Part shown: positions 1 to 8,273 of the stretch, piece after piece
Numbering within the stretch: position 1 is the first letter of the stretch
Layout of the letters: each line of letters begins with the position of its first letter
Source: Streptomyces tricolor
GTDB lineage: Bacteria > Actinomycetota > Actinomycetes > Streptomycetales > Streptomycetaceae
Length of the DNA stretch: 36,251 bases
Reading direction: 5' to 3'
Assembly (NCBI RefSeq): GCF_002155905.1
Contig: NZ_MUMF01000162.1
Coordinates: 1 to 36,251, forward strand
The notes under the pieces: generated by a model
The model's database searches: none
Told to the model about the DNA's origin: nothing
What the model saw: only the letters and a program-made list of their open reading frames with translations
Translations under genes and position numbers: made by a program

Positions 1-5
1 GGACG

Positions 6-971
6 ATGCCCCCGCCGGACACCGGCCCCCCACCCGCAGGCGGCGGGGGCATCGTCCTGCCGGAACTCGGCCGGGCTGTGGTCACCTACTACGACCCGGC
101 CGGCGGGGTGTGGCCGCTGACCTCGCGTGCGCTCGGCTGGTTCACGCTCGCCGAGGGCGTCTCCGGTCTCGGGGTGACGCCGTACGAGCTGACCTCGGAC
201 GCGCGGGCGCGCGGCGGCGCGCGGCTGCGGCACGTCCAGGCCCAGCCCCGGTCCATCGTGTGGCCGGTGCAGGTGCAGGGCGACACCCACCTCGAATTCG
301 TCAGCCGGTGGCGGAAGTTGGCGACCGCGTTCACTCGCACCCTGCGCGAGGGCCCCGGCGTGCTGGAGATCGCCCGCCCGGACGGGTCCCGCCGACGCAT
401 CAACGTGTACTACCAGGACGGGTTCGAGGGACGGGGCACCAGGGGCTCCGGCTGGATCACGGACGTCGCTGTCATGACCCTGTGGTGCGAGGACCCGTAC
501 TGGGTCGACCCGGTCCCGGTGGTGGTGCACCGCGAGCAGGCGTCCTCGGGCAGCTTCTTCACGCCGTACCCCACGGTCTCCTCTTCCCAGGTACTCGGGG
601 CGACCACGGTCACCAATCCCGGCGACGTGACCGTGTGGCCGACGTGGACGATCACCGGGCCCGCCACCCTGGTCACCTTCACGGTGACGCGGAGGACGAG
701 AACCGGGGAGATCGTCACCGAGTCGTTCACCCTCAACCCCAGCAGCGTCGGCCACGGCAACCTGCTGGCCGGGGAGAAGGTCACCGTGCGCACCGACCCG
801 CCGCAGGTCCGCTACCAGGACGGCTCGAACTGGGTCGGCGCGCTCAACTGGCCGTCGGCAGTTCTGTGGGGCCTGGAGCCGGGGGCCAACCAGGTCACCT
901 TCGCCTTGTCGGGCTCCGGGCCGACCAGCGCGGTCGACCTCTCGTTCAACCCGCGGTACGAGACCGCCTGA
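6..971 (+). CDS. Phage distal tail (Dit-like) protein, possibly 5' partial
   Basis: This protein resembles siphovirus distal tail (Sipho_tail/Dit) proteins, which form the ring joining the tail tube to the tip. The N-terminal half has the beta-rich pattern seen in them (GVTPYELTSDARARGGARLR, then a WPVQVQG strand and a WITDVAVMTLWCEDPYW segment). The C-terminal half is beta-rich and galectin-like (WPTWTITGPA, and FALSGSG near the end). At 321 residues it has the usual length. The ATG at position 6 lies at the window edge, so no ribosome-binding site can be judged, and the frame is open to the left edge; the true start could lie further left. The next gene follows within 16 nt, as in a tail operon. 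Confidence 0.72.
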   Translation: MPPPDTGPPPAGGGGIVLPELGRAVVTYYDPAGGVWPLTSRALGWFTLAEGVSGLGVTPYELTSDARARGGARLRHVQAQPRSIVWPVQVQGDTHLEFVSRWRKLATAFTRTLREGPGVLEIARPDGSRRRINVYYQDGFEGRGTRGSGWITDVAVMTLWCEDPYWVDPVPVVVHREQASSGSFFTPYPTVSSSQVLGATTVTNPGDVTVWPTWTITGPATLVTFTVTRRTRTGEIVTESFTLNPSSVGHGNLLAGEKVTVRTDPPQVRYQDGSNWVGALNWPSAVLWGLEPGANQVTFALSGSGPTSAVDLSFNPRYETA

Positions 972-986
972 GAGGAGGTGGAGCCC

Positions 987-2141
987 GTGGCCGTCCAGCT
1001 CCTCGTCACCAACCGGAACCTGGCCGTGCAGGGGGACCCGCTCATCGACTGGTCCAACCTGGACGTCACCCTCTCCTTCAATGAGCCGGGCAGCGGCAGC
1101 GTGGACCTGGTCGCGCACGCCGAGGTGATGGCCCAGCTCCAGCCCGGCAACCGGATCATGGTGATCCGGGACGGCCAGGTCTGGATGGCCGGGCCGATGG
1201 AGGTCCCGCAGGACTACTCCTGGGGGATCGCCGGGGACGGCGAACCGCCACCCGGCAAGGTGACCGTCACCTTCACCGACGACCTCGCGCTCCCGGCCGG
1301 GTACCTGACCTGGCCGTCGCCCGGCTCGGCGTGGTCGGCGCAGCCGGGCACGTCCCGGAAGATCACCGCGACGAACGCCGAACTGATCATCCGGACGCTG
1401 GTGAACGAGAACTGCGGGCCCGGCGCGCGGCCGGACCGGCGCATCCCGAACTTCGCCCTCGGCCCGGTGGCCGGGGTGGGCACCACGGTGAGCGTCGACA
1501 CCCGCCTGGAGCGGCTGCTGGACCCGTGCCGCCGGGTGGCCACCGACGGCGGCGGCCTGGGCATCCGCACCCGGCAGGTGGGCAGCCAGATCCTGTTCGA
1601 GGTCTACCAGCCCGCCGACCGCACCGCGACGGCCCGCTTCTCCACCGGTCTGGGCAACCTGCGCGCCTTCACCTTCAAACGGTCCGCGCCGACGGTCACC
1701 CACGCCCTCGTCACCGGCGCGGACAACGCGGTCCCGCGTCCCTACGTCGAAGTCGCCGACACCACGGCGGCGGCCTCCTGGTGGCGTGTGGAGCAGCTGG
1801 TCGACTCCAGTGCCGACAGCAACGACAACGGCGCGCTGACCCAGGAGGGCAAGCAGGCCCTTGCCGAGGGCGCGGCGCCGGTGGAGCTGGCCACGGTCAC
1901 CGTCGACACCGAAGACCTGTGCGCCGGCCGGGACTTCGGGCTCGGCGACCGGGTGACCGTCGCGCTGCCGACCGGCCTGGAAGTGAAGGACCTGGTGCGG
2001 TCCATCCGTCTCCAGGCCTCCCCACAGGACGGCGAGACCGTGACGTCGCTGATCGGCTCGCCGGACGCCACCACAGATCCGCAGATGGTGCGGTTGGTAC
2101 GTGAGCTGGGCCGCAGGCTCGGCAGGATCGAAGCGAGGTAA
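987..2141 (+). CDS. Phage tail protein, ReqiPepy6 Gp37-like
   Basis: The N-terminus (LLVTNRNLAVQGD, then LSFNEPGSGSVDL and IMVIRDGQVWMAGPM) matches the Gp37-like family of siphovirus minor tail proteins, which sit at the tail tip and are thought to act as baseplate hub or tail-associated protein. The middle carries the ATNAELIIRTLVNENCGP segment typical of the family, and the C-terminal third has the DLCAGRDFGLGDRVTV strand pattern of hub proteins. A GTG at 978 is in frame, but the Shine-Dalgarno AGGAGG at 973-978 would overlap it. The GTG at 987 is 8 nt downstream and is the better start. Length is then 384 residues. It follows the Dit-like gene directly. Confidence 0.75.
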   Translation: MAVQLLVTNRNLAVQGDPLIDWSNLDVTLSFNEPGSGSVDLVAHAEVMAQLQPGNRIMVIRDGQVWMAGPMEVPQDYSWGIAGDGEPPPGKVTVTFTDDLALPAGYLTWPSPGSAWSAQPGTSRKITATNAELIIRTLVNENCGPGARPDRRIPNFALGPVAGVGTTVSVDTRLERLLDPCRRVATDGGGLGIRTRQVGSQILFEVYQPADRTATARFSTGLGNLRAFTFKRSAPTVTHALVTGADNAVPRPYVEVADTTAAASWWRVEQLVDSSADSNDNGALTQEGKQALAEGAAPVELATVTVDTEDLCAGRDFGLGDRVTVALPTGLEVKDLVRSIRLQASPQDGETVTSLIGSPDATTDPQMVRLVRELGRRLGRIEAR

Positions 2142-2143
2142 GC

Positions 2144-3079
2144 GTGGCCGACGACTCCTGGCCGTCCCCGGCCCACAACAGCCGGGCCGTCACCGACATC
2201 GAGTACGAGAAGCTGGCCGCGCGCTTCTCCGACAACGGCGTGTACGGCAATCCGGCCGACACCGCGGTGGTCTCTGCGGGGACCGGTCTGTCGGTGAACA
2301 TCCGCTCCGACGTCTACGCGAGTGTGCGCGGCCACGCCTGGTACTCCGGCACGTCCACCGTCACCCTCCCGATCGCGGCCAACAACAGCGGGCAGACTCG
2401 CCGGGACCGAATCGTTCTCCGCCTGGACCGCTCCACCTGGACGGTCCGGGCGGCCGTCCGGCAGGGCGCCGGCAGCACCGCACCCGACCTCGTCCAGCAG
2501 CTCACGGACACCGGCATTTACGAGATCCCGCTCGCGGTGGTGACCGTCCTGAACGGGGCGTCCAGCGTCACCGTCACCCGGTCCGAGCTGTACGCGGGTG
2601 CCCGCGTGCGCCCGTGCACGTCCACCACGCTCAACCCTGCCCCGGTCCCCGGCGAGGTGGCCGTGGAAACCGACACGGGCCGCGTCCGCGTGTGGAACGG
2701 CACCGCCTGGGTCCTCATCTACGACAACAACGGCGAGGTCGTGGTTGACCAGACCGTGGCCAACTGGAAGATCAGCACCTCCTCCGTGCTGGAAGTCCGA
2801 TCCGGGACCGTCCACCTTCGCCTCGGCACCTTCCAGCGCACCAGCAGCGACCTGTCGGCCACGACGCAGAGCCGCCTGCCGCTGTTCATCCCGCCGGAGT
2901 ACTGGCACCCCAAGCGCGACCAGTACGGCCTCGCCTACGTCACCGGCGTCCAGGTCGCCCGCCTCACCGTCTTCTCCGCCGTCTCCGACACACCGGGGCA
3001 GGTCCTGCTGACACAGCACCCCACCGTCCACGAAGGCGACTTCGTCCTGCCCGAGAGCATGAGCTGGGGGGTGAGCTGA
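2144..3079 (+). CDS. Phage minor tail / receptor-binding-type protein
   Basis: Its 311 residues begin with MADDSWPSPAHNSRAVTDIEYEKL, a start typical of actinophage minor tail proteins that follow a Gp37-like gene. A beta-rich middle (SGTSTVTLPIAANNSGQTRRD, VLRLDRSTWTVRAAV) resembles baseplate-upper-protein shoulders. Position in the tail operon suggests a host-recognition or baseplate role, which is inference. The GTG start lies 2 nt after the upstream stop, with a GAGG motif 6 nt before it. The last codon overlaps the next start in a TGATG junction, indicating translational coupling. Confidence 0.6.
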   Translation: MADDSWPSPAHNSRAVTDIEYEKLAARFSDNGVYGNPADTAVVSAGTGLSVNIRSDVYASVRGHAWYSGTSTVTLPIAANNSGQTRRDRIVLRLDRSTWTVRAAVRQGAGSTAPDLVQQLTDTGIYEIPLAVVTVLNGASSVTVTRSELYAGARVRPCTSTTLNPAPVPGEVAVETDTGRVRVWNGTAWVLIYDNNGEVVVDQTVANWKISTSSVLEVRSGTVHLRLGTFQRTSSDLSATTQSRLPLFIPPEYWHPKRDQYGLAYVTGVQVARLTVFSAVSDTPGQVLLTQHPTVHEGDFVLPESMSWGVS

Positions 3080-3777
3080 TGCCCCGCTTCCACTTCGGAT
3101 CGGGCATGGCCGACTACGTTGTCCGGCCCACCGACGGCCTGTGGGGCGTGGCCCCCGGCACGGTCGTCACGTTCTGGGACTCGATCACCGACGGCACCCA
3201 ATACACCGACCTCCTCGATGCGCTCGGCGCGCCGATCACCCAGGTCACCACCGACACCAACGGGTTCATCCCCTCCTTCAGCGGCCCCGTCGATGTCCCC
3301 GGCATGTGGGCTGACGCCGGCGGCACCTCCCGCGCCTGGATCGCGGCCCGGGACGGCTCGGCCGGACCGAGCAGCAACATCGGCCGGATCCAACAGGTGA
3401 TCAAGGCGCTGGACACGCCCCGCTCGAACACCGCCTCCCCGGCTGCCGACCCTCACCTGACGCTGCCGGTGGAGGCGAACGCCACCTACGACGTCGAGCT
3501 GATCGGCGTGTGGAGCAACGGCGGCGGCGGCCTGCGGGCCACCTGGGCCGTTCCGGTGGGGACGTCGATGGTGTGGACCGACAACGACGGCGTCGGCGTC
3601 ACCACCCCGGCCGGCGTCGTCACCTTCACCGCGACGACCGGCACCTGCTTCAAGGGAACGCTGGTCGTCGCTGACACCGCCGGCGCCCTGACGCTGCTGT
3701 GGGCGCAGAACACCTCGAACGCGGCGGCCACGATCCTGCGCGCCGGATGCTCGCTGAAGCTCGTCCGCACCGCCTGA
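3079..3777 (+). CDS. Phage tail fibre-like protein of unknown function
   Basis: I do not recognise a named family over the full length. The first 110 residues (TVVTFWDSITDGTQYTDLLD, then TTDTNGFIPSFSGPVDVPGMW) match the short adaptor module of actinophage tail fibres that mention a duration, a dataset and a Gly-Phe stop motif. The rest (about residues 125-232) is a predicted beta-sandwich rich in Thr and Val, ending ILRAGCSLKLVRTA, as in small jelly-roll tip domains. It starts in a 1-nt overlap with the upstream tail gene and ends the tail module; a hairpin follows at 3793-3816. Fibre or tip function is inferred from order and composition. Confidence 0.55.
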   Translation: MPRFHFGSGMADYVVRPTDGLWGVAPGTVVTFWDSITDGTQYTDLLDALGAPITQVTTDTNGFIPSFSGPVDVPGMWADAGGTSRAWIAARDGSAGPSSNIGRIQQVIKALDTPRSNTASPAADPHLTLPVEANATYDVELIGVWSNGGGGLRATWAVPVGTSMVWTDNDGVGVTTPAGVVTFTATTGTCFKGTLVVADTAGALTLLWAQNTSNAAATILRAGCSLKLVRTA

Positions 3778-3792
3778 CCCCCATCCCGTCCT

Positions 3793-3822
3793 GCCCCTGC
3801 GCCGTCGGCCAGGGGCTTTCCT
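3793..3822 (+). terminator. Hairpin with T-rich tail between tail and lysis genes
   Basis: GCCCCTG at 3793-3799 pairs with CAGGGGC at 3810-3816 around a 10-nt loop and is followed by TTTCCTT. This is a plausible intrinsic terminator or attenuator between tail and lysis modules. The stem is only 7 bp, so it may be partial. Confidence 0.45.
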
Positions 3823-3840
3823 TATGCCCCTGGAGGGCCC

Positions 3841-4947
3841 ATGCAGCTGGTCACGCGCGCGCAGTGGGGCGCGCAGCCGTCTCGCTACGAGCTGGTCTAC
3901 ATCGCCAGCACCCAAGGCGTGAAGATCCACTACGAGGGGTCTTACGTGCCGAAGTCCCTGGCCGACCCCGACGCGCACGACGCCTGCGCCGGCCACATGC
4001 GCGACATCCAGGCCGCCCACCTGGCCAACACCGCCGAGGACTACAGCGACATCGCGTACAACGCGGTCGTCTGCCCGCACGGCGCAGTGTTCGAGGGCCG
4101 CGGCGTGCACCGGAGGACCGCTGCAAACGGCAACCAGACGCTGAACACGGCGCACTACGCGGTCTGCGCCATGGTCGGCTCCTCCGGTCTCGTCCAGCCC
4201 ACCGACGCCCAGCTCAACGGCCTGGTCGACGCGATCGAGTGGATGCGGTCCGGCGGAGACGCCGGCAGCGAGGTACGTGGTCACCGCGACGGCTACGCGA
4301 CCGCGTGCCCGGGCGATGCGCTGTACGCCTGGGTGCAGGCCGGCGCCCGCCGCCCGGACGGCACCGGGCCGATCGGCGGATCCGGTGACGGCACCTCCGG
4401 CGGGACGGAGATCGCCCGCTACCAGGTCACGATCAACGGCTTGACCTACGGCTACGGGGCGAGCGGCGACCACGTCACCAAGGTCGGCCAGGCGCTCGTC
4501 GCGAAGGGCTTCGGCCGGCACTACGAGGTCGGGCCCGGCCCGACGTGGAGCGACGCCGACACCCGCAACTACTCCGACTACCAGGTCAGCCTCGGCTACT
4601 CCGGGACCGCTGCGCACCAGGACGCCGACGGCGTCCCGGGCGCGGTGACCCTTGAGCAGCTGCTCGGCTACCTCCCGGGCAGCACGAGCACGACCGCGGT
4701 ACCGCCGTTCCCGGGCCGCTCCGCGTTCGTGCTCGGCAAGAGCAACCCGGCCGTCGTGAGGCTGGACCGGGCACTGATCAGGAAGGGCTTCACCCGGCAC
4801 CACGACGGCAACGGCTACCAGGCCGGGCCGAAGTTCACCCAGTACACGCGGAAGAACGTCGCGGACTTCCAGCGGTCCGTCAAAGCCCTCGCCGGCGACC
4901 CGGACGGCTACCCGGGCCCGGAGACCTGGCGGCGACTGCTGTCGTAG
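3841..4947 (+). CDS. Endolysin: zinc N-acetylmuramoyl-L-alanine amidase (PGRP/amidase_2)
   Basis: The enzyme would cut the amide bond between MurNAc and the stem peptide at lysis. Residues 1-170 are a PGRP/T7-lysozyme-type amidase domain: zinc ligands H30 (VKIHYEG), H148 (RGHRDGY) and C156 (ATACPGD), with Y73 in DIAYN at the catalytic tyrosine position. A Gly-rich linker (about 173-190) leads to two related C-terminal cell-wall binding repeats, about 194-280 and 292-368, each with a KGF-R-H-Y/H motif and a D-x-D-G-x-PG end. A GGAGGG ribosome-binding site lies just before the ATG. There is no signal peptide, so export needs the holins encoded next. At 368 residues it is typical of actinophage lysins. 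Confidence 0.9.
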   Translation: MQLVTRAQWGAQPSRYELVYIASTQGVKIHYEGSYVPKSLADPDAHDACAGHMRDIQAAHLANTAEDYSDIAYNAVVCPHGAVFEGRGVHRRTAANGNQTLNTAHYAVCAMVGSSGLVQPTDAQLNGLVDAIEWMRSGGDAGSEVRGHRDGYATACPGDALYAWVQAGARRPDGTGPIGGSGDGTSGGTEIARYQVTINGLTYGYGASGDHVTKVGQALVAKGFGRHYEVGPGPTWSDADTRNYSDYQVSLGYSGTAAHQDADGVPGAVTLEQLLGYLPGSTSTTAVPPFPGRSAFVLGKSNPAVVRLDRALIRKGFTRHHDGNGYQAGPKFTQYTRKNVADFQRSVKALAGDPDGYPGPETWRRLLS

Positions 4948-5006
4948 CGGCCTGCCCTCGCCATCCCCCTCTGCCCCACTCATTCCCGCATCCGAGAGGA
5001 CCGTCC

Positions 5007-5276
5007 ATGCCCGACTTCCCCCTGCCCACCGACGCCGACACCGTCGTGAAGACCGGTGCCGCCTACGCGAAGGACCTCGCCGAGCGTACGATCGCCAGCT
5101 TCGTCGGAGCCGCGTGCGCGGTCGGCGTCGCCGCTGGCCCGGCCGACATGTTCACCGCCTCGTTCTGGCAGACCATGGGCGCCTCGGGGATCGCCGCGGC
5201 CGTCTCGCTGCTGAAGGGGATGGCCGCCCGGGCGTTCGGCACGAAGAACAGCGCGTCCCTCGCCAAGGGCGTCTGA
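5007..5276 (+). CDS. Phage holin-like protein
   Basis: This 89-residue protein follows the endolysin. It has two hydrophobic segments, about residues 28-45 (TIASFVGAACAVGVAAG) and 55-72 (MGASGIAAAVSLLKGMAARA), and a short basic tail, as in r1t-type holins of actinophages. Holins form membrane lesions that release the lysin. The ATG is preceded by AGAGGA with good spacing. Gene order amidase-holin-second small membrane protein is standard for a lysis cassette. Family assignment rests on size, topology and position. Confidence 0.7.
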   Translation: MPDFPLPTDADTVVKTGAAYAKDLAERTIASFVGAACAVGVAAGPADMFTASFWQTMGASGIAAAVSLLKGMAARAFGTKNSASLAKGV

Positions 5277-5294
5277 CCCGACGAGGAGCGGCAC

Positions 5295-5645
5295 GTGCCC
5301 GAAGACCCCAGCGTCGGCGAACTCGGGCGCGCCGTCGCAGCCCTGCGCCAGGAGATCCAGGCCATGGGCCAGGGCATCAACGCCCGCCTCGACAAGGTCG
5401 TCTCCACCGAGGTCTACACGCTCCAGTCCGCCTACACCGACCAGCGCATCACAGCACTGGGTCAGGAGGTGCAGAAAGTCGCGGACGCCAGGGACGCCCT
5501 GGAGACCGCCTTCGAGCAGTACCAGCTGGCGGAGCGGGACCGGCGCGAGCGTGAGCGGCAGGCGCGCCTCTACCAGATGGTCCTGCCCGTCCTGATGGGG
5601 CTTCTGTCCGCGGCGATCGCAGTGTGGGCGGTGGTGGCACGGTGA
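5295..5645 (+). CDS. Coiled-coil membrane protein, possible second holin or spanin-like
   Basis: The first 90 residues are charged and helical ([20 protein letters not shown], later [23 protein letters not shown]), with heptad spacing suggesting a coiled coil. One transmembrane segment closes the protein ([21 protein letters not shown]). Such tail-anchored coiled-coil proteins are common beside actinophage holins and are often annotated as second holins or DUF-type lysis proteins. The GTG start has GAGGAG 7 nt upstream. The stop overlaps the next start in a GTGA junction. Confidence 0.6.
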   Translation: MPEDPSVGELGRAVAALRQEIQAMGQGINARLDKVVSTEVYTLQSAYTDQRITALGQEVQKVADARDALETAFEQYQLAERDRRERERQARLYQMVLPVLMGLLSAAIAVWAVVAR

Positions 5646-6310
5646 GCGTCGCGCGCAGGACCCACAGGCGGCATCGTTGGCGGCTGCCGCGGGCGGAGTG
5701 GCTGATCGTGGCGACCGGCCTGATGATCGTCTTGCTCTTGGGCTGGCTCGCCATCCAGGTAGTGACCCTGTCGAACGACCTGCACGCCGCGACCGGCGCC
5801 CGAGATGCGCTCGCCCGCCAGGTCGAAGGCCTGGGCGGGACGCCGATCGCGGGGCCGCCCGGGAGCCGCGGCGAGCCGGGGGCGTCGGTGACCGGACCGC
5901 CCGGACCGCCAGGTGATGCGGGTCTACCGGGGGAGCCGGGCCCCTCCGGTCCTCCGGGGCCGTCTGGTTCACCCGGGAGGAAGGGCGCCGATGGTGCTGA
6001 CGGCCCTGTTGGCGCGGCCGGCACGGCCGGTGCGCCTGGGCCCGCTGGTGCTACTGGCCCCGCCGGACCTGCGGGGCCGCCTGGGCCCCAGGGCGAGCCC
6101 GGCCCGCCTGGACCGCAGGGCCCGGCAGGCGAGCGCGGCCCGGCAGGACCGCAGTGCCCCGACGGGTACAGCCTCCAGCACCCGAGCTGGGACGAAGATG
6201 CCCTAGTCTGCCGCCGGGACGGCGCCGAGCAGCCGGGCCATCCCACCCCATCACCAGCGTCGTCGCTCACGGTGCTGGGACTGCCGGCAGACCGGCGCCG
6301 CATCGCATGA
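5642..6310 (+). CDS. Membrane-anchored collagen-like (Gly-X-Y) protein
   Basis: A basic N-terminus ([15 protein letters not shown]) precedes one transmembrane helix (about 21-42, [18 protein letters not shown]) and a short linker. About 100 residues of Gly-X-Y repeats follow (about 70-175; [24 protein letters not shown]), with a non-repeat tail containing C-P-D-G and a second Cys. Collagen triple helices occur in many phage tail fibres; here the signal-anchor topology suggests an exported trimeric stalk. I chose the GTG at 5642, which overlaps the upstream stop in GTGA; an earlier in-frame GTG at 5624 is deep inside the previous gene. It is the last gene before a strong terminator. Role unknown: lysis, superinfection or host surface modification are possible. 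Confidence 0.75.
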   Translation: MSVARRTHRRHRWRLPRAEWLIVATGLMIVLLLGWLAIQVVTLSNDLHAATGARDALARQVEGLGGTPIAGPPGSRGEPGASVTGPPGPPGDAGLPGEPGPSGPPGPSGSPGRKGADGADGPVGAAGTAGAPGPAGATGPAGPAGPPGPQGEPGPPGPQGPAGERGPAGPQCPDGYSLQHPSWDEDALVCRRDGAEQPGHPTPSPASSLTVLGLPADRRRIA

Positions 6311-6320
6311 GGACCATACG

Positions 6321-6366
6321 AAGTGCCCCCTCTCGCCTACGGGCGAGAGGGGGCACTTTCTTCGTG
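6321..6366. terminator. Strong bidirectional terminator, 17-bp stem with UACG loop
   Basis: Positions 6321-6337 and 6342-6358 form a perfect 17-bp stem closed by the stable tetraloop TACG, followed by TTTCTTCG on the + strand. It lies between the collagen-like gene and the convergent HD-domain gene. The stem begins with AA and ends with TT, so it can serve both strands. Confidence 0.9.
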
Positions 6367-6372
6367 TTCGGG

Positions 6373-6954
6373 TCAGCTGCGCTCGCTCATTGCCGCGCGC
6401 AGCCAGTCGAGCGGGGCCTGGGTCAGCAGCTGATCGGCCAGTCGCTGCCCCGACTCTGTGACGATCCGGGCCCGACTGTTGTCGACCCAGCGCTGGGCCG
6501 CCTCGTAGCCCTGGGCTCGGTATTCCAGGCCCTGCAACATGCACTCCAGCTTGTCCGCGTCGCGCGCGCAGATGGCCTCCGGCGTCTCGCGCGCCTCGTA
6601 CTCGGCGACGACCGCGCGGACGGCCGCGCGCAGTACCTCAGGCATGCCGGCTGTCTGGTCCGCTGTCACGGCCTCCGGGTCGCCCGGAGCGGCGTACTTC
6701 TTCCCCAGATGGTTCACGTCGCCCGTGCGCGTCTCCTGAGAGTCGTGCCAGACCGCCAGGTGCGCGGCGCGTGCGGCATCTGCGCCCTCCAGAGTGGCGA
6801 TGACCGAGGCGATGATGGACGTGCGCCAAGCATGCTCGGCGACGCTCTCAGGATCACGAACGCCCGCCATCCACCAGCCCGTGCGACGGGCATTCTTCAG
6901 CGTGCCTGACTCCCACAAGAAGTGGGCTACGTCCGCGAGATCCTGGTCACCCAC
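6373..6954 (-). CDS. HD-domain phosphohydrolase (YfbR/HDDC2-like nucleotidase)
   Basis: The protein keeps the metal-binding HD signature: H41 in SVAEHAWR, H70-D71 in AVWHDSQET, and a distal D in the CARDADKLE segment (about 132-134). This arrangement is that of YfbR/HDDC2-type 5'-deoxynucleotidases, which hydrolyse dNMPs. At 193 residues it has family length. The GTG start has AAAGGGGA about 8 nt upstream. It lies 12 nt downstream of the XRE regulator gene on the same strand, so the two probably form one transcription unit ending at the hairpin at 6321-6366. A nucleotide-pool or defence role is possible, but the substrate is not shown. Confidence 0.75.
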   Translation of the reverse strand: MGDQDLADVAHFLWESGTLKNARRTGWWMAGVRDPESVAEHAWRTSIIASVIATLEGADAARAAHLAVWHDSQETRTGDVNHLGKKYAAPGDPEAVTADQTAGMPEVLRAAVRAVVAEYEARETPEAICARDADKLECMLQGLEYRAQGYEAAQRWVDNSRARIVTESGQRLADQLLTQAPLDWLRAAMSERS

Positions 6955-6966
6955 AGGTGTCCCCTT

Positions 6967-8085
6967 TCACGCCTCGGCGAGGCGGATTGCGTATCGGATG
7001 CCCTCCAGCTCCCGCCGAGCCTGTGGCGAAAGCTGGGAATCATCCAACATCATGGGAAGGCGCTCGCGCAGGGCCCTTCCGGCAGCCGAGCGTGCACGCA
7101 ACAGGTTCGGGCGGGCGGCAAGCAGCGCCCACAGCGTGTGGACGTTGAGGTCAAAGAAGCCGTGCCGTGGGGTGAGGCCGCGGACCAGGTGGGCCATGAG
7201 CCGATCGCCGTGCCAGGACCCCGGCGTCGCCTCCCCGATGAAGTCGTCCGACAGCTGGATGTGCGCGGACTCCCCGACCCAGTAGGCCCAGTAGTTCAGA
7301 TTCGCCGCCTCGGCGCGGTCGTCGCCACCCAGGGTGTGGCCGATGAAGTGGGCCATCCGGTCCCGGTCGCCCTGGCGCGCGGCTACGGCGGCCACGGAGC
7401 GGGAGTTGAGCCACTGCGTCAGCCAGTCGTCCGGCCGCTCGGTCCGCTGCTGGTGCGCCAGCCACTCGGAGGTATCGGCGTCCTGGTCGAACCCGGCGAG
7501 GTAGAGGGCCTGCCGGCGCAGCAGGAAGTCGCGGCCTCCACGGGCCTGCTCGGCCGTCTCCCGCATGCGGCTGAAGAAGCGCCGCCGGTCAACCGTGGGC
7601 AATTCTGGCGCCGTCGGTACCGGCCCGCGGCGCGGCCGAGGGGGCGCCGGCAGGTCGCGCAACGGAGTGGGGGTCACGCCGTTCAGCGGCCAGGTGAGCA
7701 CCTCAACGAGATCACGCTGCAAGACCCAGGCGCCAAGCGGGCTGGGGCCATCAGGCGCATCGTCCTCCAGCACGCTGGCCAGCAGCATGTCCGCTTCCAA
7801 CGCACGTTCGAGAGCAGCAAGCAGGTCAGGCGCCGTGCCCATCTGCATGAGCCGATGGCGATGCACCAGCATCTGCCCCACCGGCAGGGAAGTCAGCGGA
7901 CGGCGCCCCGTCTCCCAGCCCGCGACCGTGTCGGGCGCCACCCCGAACACCTCGGCAAGGCTGTCCTGCGTGTGCCCTAACTGTTCACGAATGACCCGGA
8001 ACACGTACCCCGAGATGATGCCCGAACGGCCCCGTCCCGGCGAACCCTGGCTGCCGGTCAGGGTTGCCTTCGCCTGCTGTCCCAT
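6967..8085 (-). CDS. XRE-family transcriptional regulator with long C-terminal domain
   Basis: Residues about 26-70 form a helix-turn-helix of the lambda-repressor/XRE class ([20 protein letters not shown], then [20 protein letters not shown]). The remaining 300 residues are helical and TPR-like ([36 protein letters not shown]), the layout of many Streptomyces XRE regulators whose C-terminus senses a ligand or partner. The ATG has AAGGGGA 5 nt upstream. The HD-domain gene follows directly, a pairing I have seen in other actinomycetes. It is divergent from the + strand genes starting at 8211/8270; the 185-bp gap contains an inverted repeat that may be its operator. Confidence 0.75.
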   Translation of the reverse strand: MGQQAKATLTGSQGSPGRGRSGIISGYVFRVIREQLGHTQDSLAEVFGVAPDTVAGWETGRRPLTSLPVGQMLVHRHRLMQMGTAPDLLAALERALEADMLLASVLEDDAPDGPSPLGAWVLQRDLVEVLTWPLNGVTPTPLRDLPAPPRPRRGPVPTAPELPTVDRRRFFSRMRETAEQARGGRDFLLRRQALYLAGFDQDADTSEWLAHQQRTERPDDWLTQWLNSRSVAAVAARQGDRDRMAHFIGHTLGGDDRAEAANLNYWAYWVGESAHIQLSDDFIGEATPGSWHGDRLMAHLVRGLTPRHGFFDLNVHTLWALLAARPNLLRARSAAGRALRERLPMMLDDSQLSPQARRELEGIRYAIRLAEA

Positions 8086-8142
8086 GGCGTCCCCTTGCCC
8101 GCCCTTGACGGGCCCTTACCCGTACTCACAGTCACTACAAGC

Positions 8143-8178
8143 GGTGATCACCCCTACCTACTGTCAAGGGTGATGACC
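8143..8178. promoter_or_regulatory. Inverted repeat in divergent promoter, candidate XRE operator
   Basis: GGTGATCACCC at 8143-8153 is mirrored by GGGTGATGACC at 8168-8178 with one mismatch and a 14-nt spacer. The first arm contains the perfect palindrome GGTGATCACC. It lies midway between the XRE gene and the divergent + strand genes, where an autoregulatory operator would be expected. It could also act as an RNA hairpin. Confidence 0.45.
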
Positions 8179-8210
8179 GGGCAACTCAGCGTAGTGGGAG
8201 TGATGCCACC

Positions 8211-8273
8211 ATGACCGCGCCTGCGGAGAAAACTCTGGCGCTCCGAGACAGCAGGACGGAGGCCACACGGTGA
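8211..8273 (+). CDS. Possible 20-codon leader peptide
   Basis: An ATG at 8211, with GGGAG 10 nt upstream, opens a 20-codon frame (begins MTAPAEKTLAL, ends EATR). Its stop TGA at 8271-8273 overlaps the GTG start of the next gene in a GTGA junction. Overlap of that kind is typical of coupled genes in this DNA. It may be a leader peptide that couples ribosomes into the 8270 gene, or chance. The downstream gene has its own good ribosome-binding site, which weakens the need for a leader. Confidence 0.3.
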   Translation: MTAPAEKTLALRDSRTEATR

